Shown piece by piece: positions 22,018-23,059 of a DNA stretch of 23,059 nt (the first letter of the stretch is position 1; each line of letters begins with the position of its first letter). Under the pieces are notes generated by a model. It did no database searches, was not told where the DNA came from, and worked only from the letters and a program-made list of their open reading frames with translations. The translations under genes and the position numbers were made by a program. Origin of the DNA: SOJZ01 sp964556565 (GTDB lineage: Archaea; Thermoproteota; Bathyarchaeia; Bathyarchaeales; Bathyarchaeaceae); NCBI GenBank assembly GCA_964556565.1, contig CAZKWF010000029.1, positions 1 through 23,059 of the forward strand, given 5' to 3'.

Positions 22018-23059
22018 ATGGTGGAACAGAAGCTCTTTGGCACCTCAGGAATTCGCGGCATCGTTAACGTAGACATAACCCCCACGCTAGCTGTGAACGT
22101 CGGCTTGGCGTTAGCAACATACACCAACTCTGGAAGAATTATAGTAGGCCACGATACGCGCGTTTCCTCTCCCTTTTTGGAACATTCTCTTATTTCAGGA
22201 CTCTTAGCAGGAGGGTCAACCATTCATAGGTTAGGATTAACCCCCACTCCAGTACTAGCCTTCATCGCCAAGGAAACCAAGGCAGACGCAGGGGTTATGA
22301 TCATCGCCTCTCATAACCCACCCGAATACAACGGAATCAAGCTTTTTAACGCGGACAGCATGGCGTACGACGAGAAACAACAAAACCAGATTGAAAGCAT
22401 TGTAGCTAACAAGCGTTACAAAAGAGCACTTTGGCAAAACATTGGAGCACCAACATTTCTAGACGAATCTAACCGTTACATAGAAGTCGTTCGTAAAACC
22501 GTGAAGCTTGAAAAGAAGTGGCGAATTGTGCTTGATCTAGGTTGCGGAGCTGCCTGTCAAATTGCGCCAACTCTCTTTCGTATGCTGAGGTGCAAAGTGA
22601 CCACTTTAAACGCTCAGTCTGATGGTTTCTTTCCCGCTAGAAGCCCAGCGCTAGAAGCGGAGTCTCTGCAACCGCTGTGTCGGATAGTGGAGCAATTGGA
22701 CGCTGACCTTGGAGTTGCTTATGATGGAGATGGTGACAGAATGGTAGCTGTTGATGAAAGTGAAGCGTTGGCTCCTCTTGACCAAATTTTAGCGGCGTAT
22801 GGTTCTCACATGGTAAAGAAGTATAAGGGCGGAACGGTGGTTACTACGGTGGAAGCTTCCATGTGTTTTGAGAGGATGGTAGAGTCATATGGTGGGAAAG
22901 TTGTGAGGACAAAGGTTGGTGACGTGAGTGTTGCGGCTGCTCTAAAACAGCATAGAGCGATTTTTGGTGGTGAACCGTGTGGCGCTTGGATTCATCCTCA
23001 ACACCATTTTTGTCCAGACGGCATTTTATCTTCTGTTCTTTTGCTCAAAACGTTAGAAC
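22018..23059 (+). CDS. glmM: Phosphoglucosamine mutase/phosphomannomutase, 3' partial
   Basis: Alpha-phosphohexomutase that runs off the right edge; 347 codons are visible. KLFGTSGIRGIVN opens the protein, the phosphoserine loop is IIASHNPPEYNGIKLFN with Ser98, the magnesium loop is AYDGDGDRMVAVD (Asp236, 238, 240) and the sugar loop is GGEPCGAWIHPQHH (from Gly317), where GEPCG replaces the common GExSGH. The fourth, phosphate-binding domain lies beyond the window. Archaeal enzymes of this type act on glucosamine-phosphate, mannose-phosphate or both; the nearby nagA makes a glucosamine role plausible but does not prove it. Start ATG at 22018 matches the family; GTG at 21973 is the alternative. 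Confidence 0.9.
   Translation, partial: MVEQKLFGTSGIRGIVNVDITPTLAVNVGLALATYTNSGRIIVGHDTRVSSPFLEHSLISGLLAGGSTIHRLGLTPTPVLAFIAKETKADAGVMIIASHNPPEYNGIKLFNADSMAYDEKQQNQIESIVANKRYKRALWQNIGAPTFLDESNRYIEVVRKTVKLEKKWRIVLDLGCGAACQIAPTLFRMLRCKVTTLNAQSDGFFPARSPALEAESLQPLCRIVEQLDADLGVAYDGDGDRMVAVDESEALAPLDQILAAYGSHMVKKYKGGTVVTTVEASMCFERMVESYGGKVVRTKVGDVSVAAALKQHRAIFGGEPCGAWIHPQHHFCPDGILSSVLLLKTLE

Noticed and set aside
1..23059. CRISPR arrays, tRNA or rRNA genes, insertion sequences
   Set aside because: No regularly spaced direct repeats, cloverleaf-like sequence, conserved rRNA stretch or transposase motif was found by reading.

Overview
The window reads as archaeal chromosome. Many genes are preceded 25-35 bases upstream by a TATA-like box rather than bacterial -35/-10 elements, some look leaderless, TTG starts are frequent, and the gene set (heterodimer-type methylmalonyl-CoA mutase, archaeal phosphohexomutases, an archaemetzincin-like protein) fits an uncultured archaeon. 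The Bathyarchaeia/Thermoproteota side is my guess from style of sequence; no marker gene in the window proves it. No rRNA, tRNA, CRISPR array or transposase was seen.

Region 1 (1-1430) holds the end of a secreted or membrane-anchored glycoprotein-like ORF and a small alpha/beta-barrel-like protein. Region 2 (1566-8302) is a compact propionate/methylmalonyl-CoA locus: methylmalonyl-CoA epimerase, biotin protein ligase, a 12S-type carboxyltransferase, a 5S-type (pyruvate/oxaloacetate) carboxyltransferase and a biotin carrier, with the large subunit of methylmalonyl-CoA mutase convergent to them. No biotin carboxylase and no membrane decarboxylase beta subunit is present, so the set matches a transcarboxylase (methylmalonyl-CoA + pyruvate <-> propionyl-CoA + oxaloacetate) better than an ATP-dependent carboxylase.

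Region 3 (8464-14102) has a four-helix membrane protein, a type III polyketide synthase-like thiolase with an intact Cys-His-Asn triad, a PfkB sugar kinase directly joined to N-acetylglucosamine-6-phosphate deacetylase, a 500-base region of gene relics, and a second PfkB kinase whose catalytic Asp is Glu. Region 4 (14126-21826) lies entirely on the minus strand and is visibly more A+T-rich: a helical-repeat protein, a tightly overlapping three-gene cassette (degenerate archaemetzincin, HAD-like phosphatase, membrane-anchored PLD/DUF5919-like protein), a large phosphoglucomutase, a truncated paralogue of the helical-repeat protein, and a methyltransferase and a GNAT acetyltransferase that each carry a one-base frameshift. 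Region 5 is a plus-strand phosphoglucosamine/phosphomannomutase cut by the window end.

One signal crosses regions: the palindrome TGCATGCA occurs six times at five loci, all outside genes, often 10-40 bases after a stop codon, against about 0.35 expected by chance for 23 kb; shorter GCATGCAT versions lie in further intergenic gaps. It looks like a genome-specific intergenic element.
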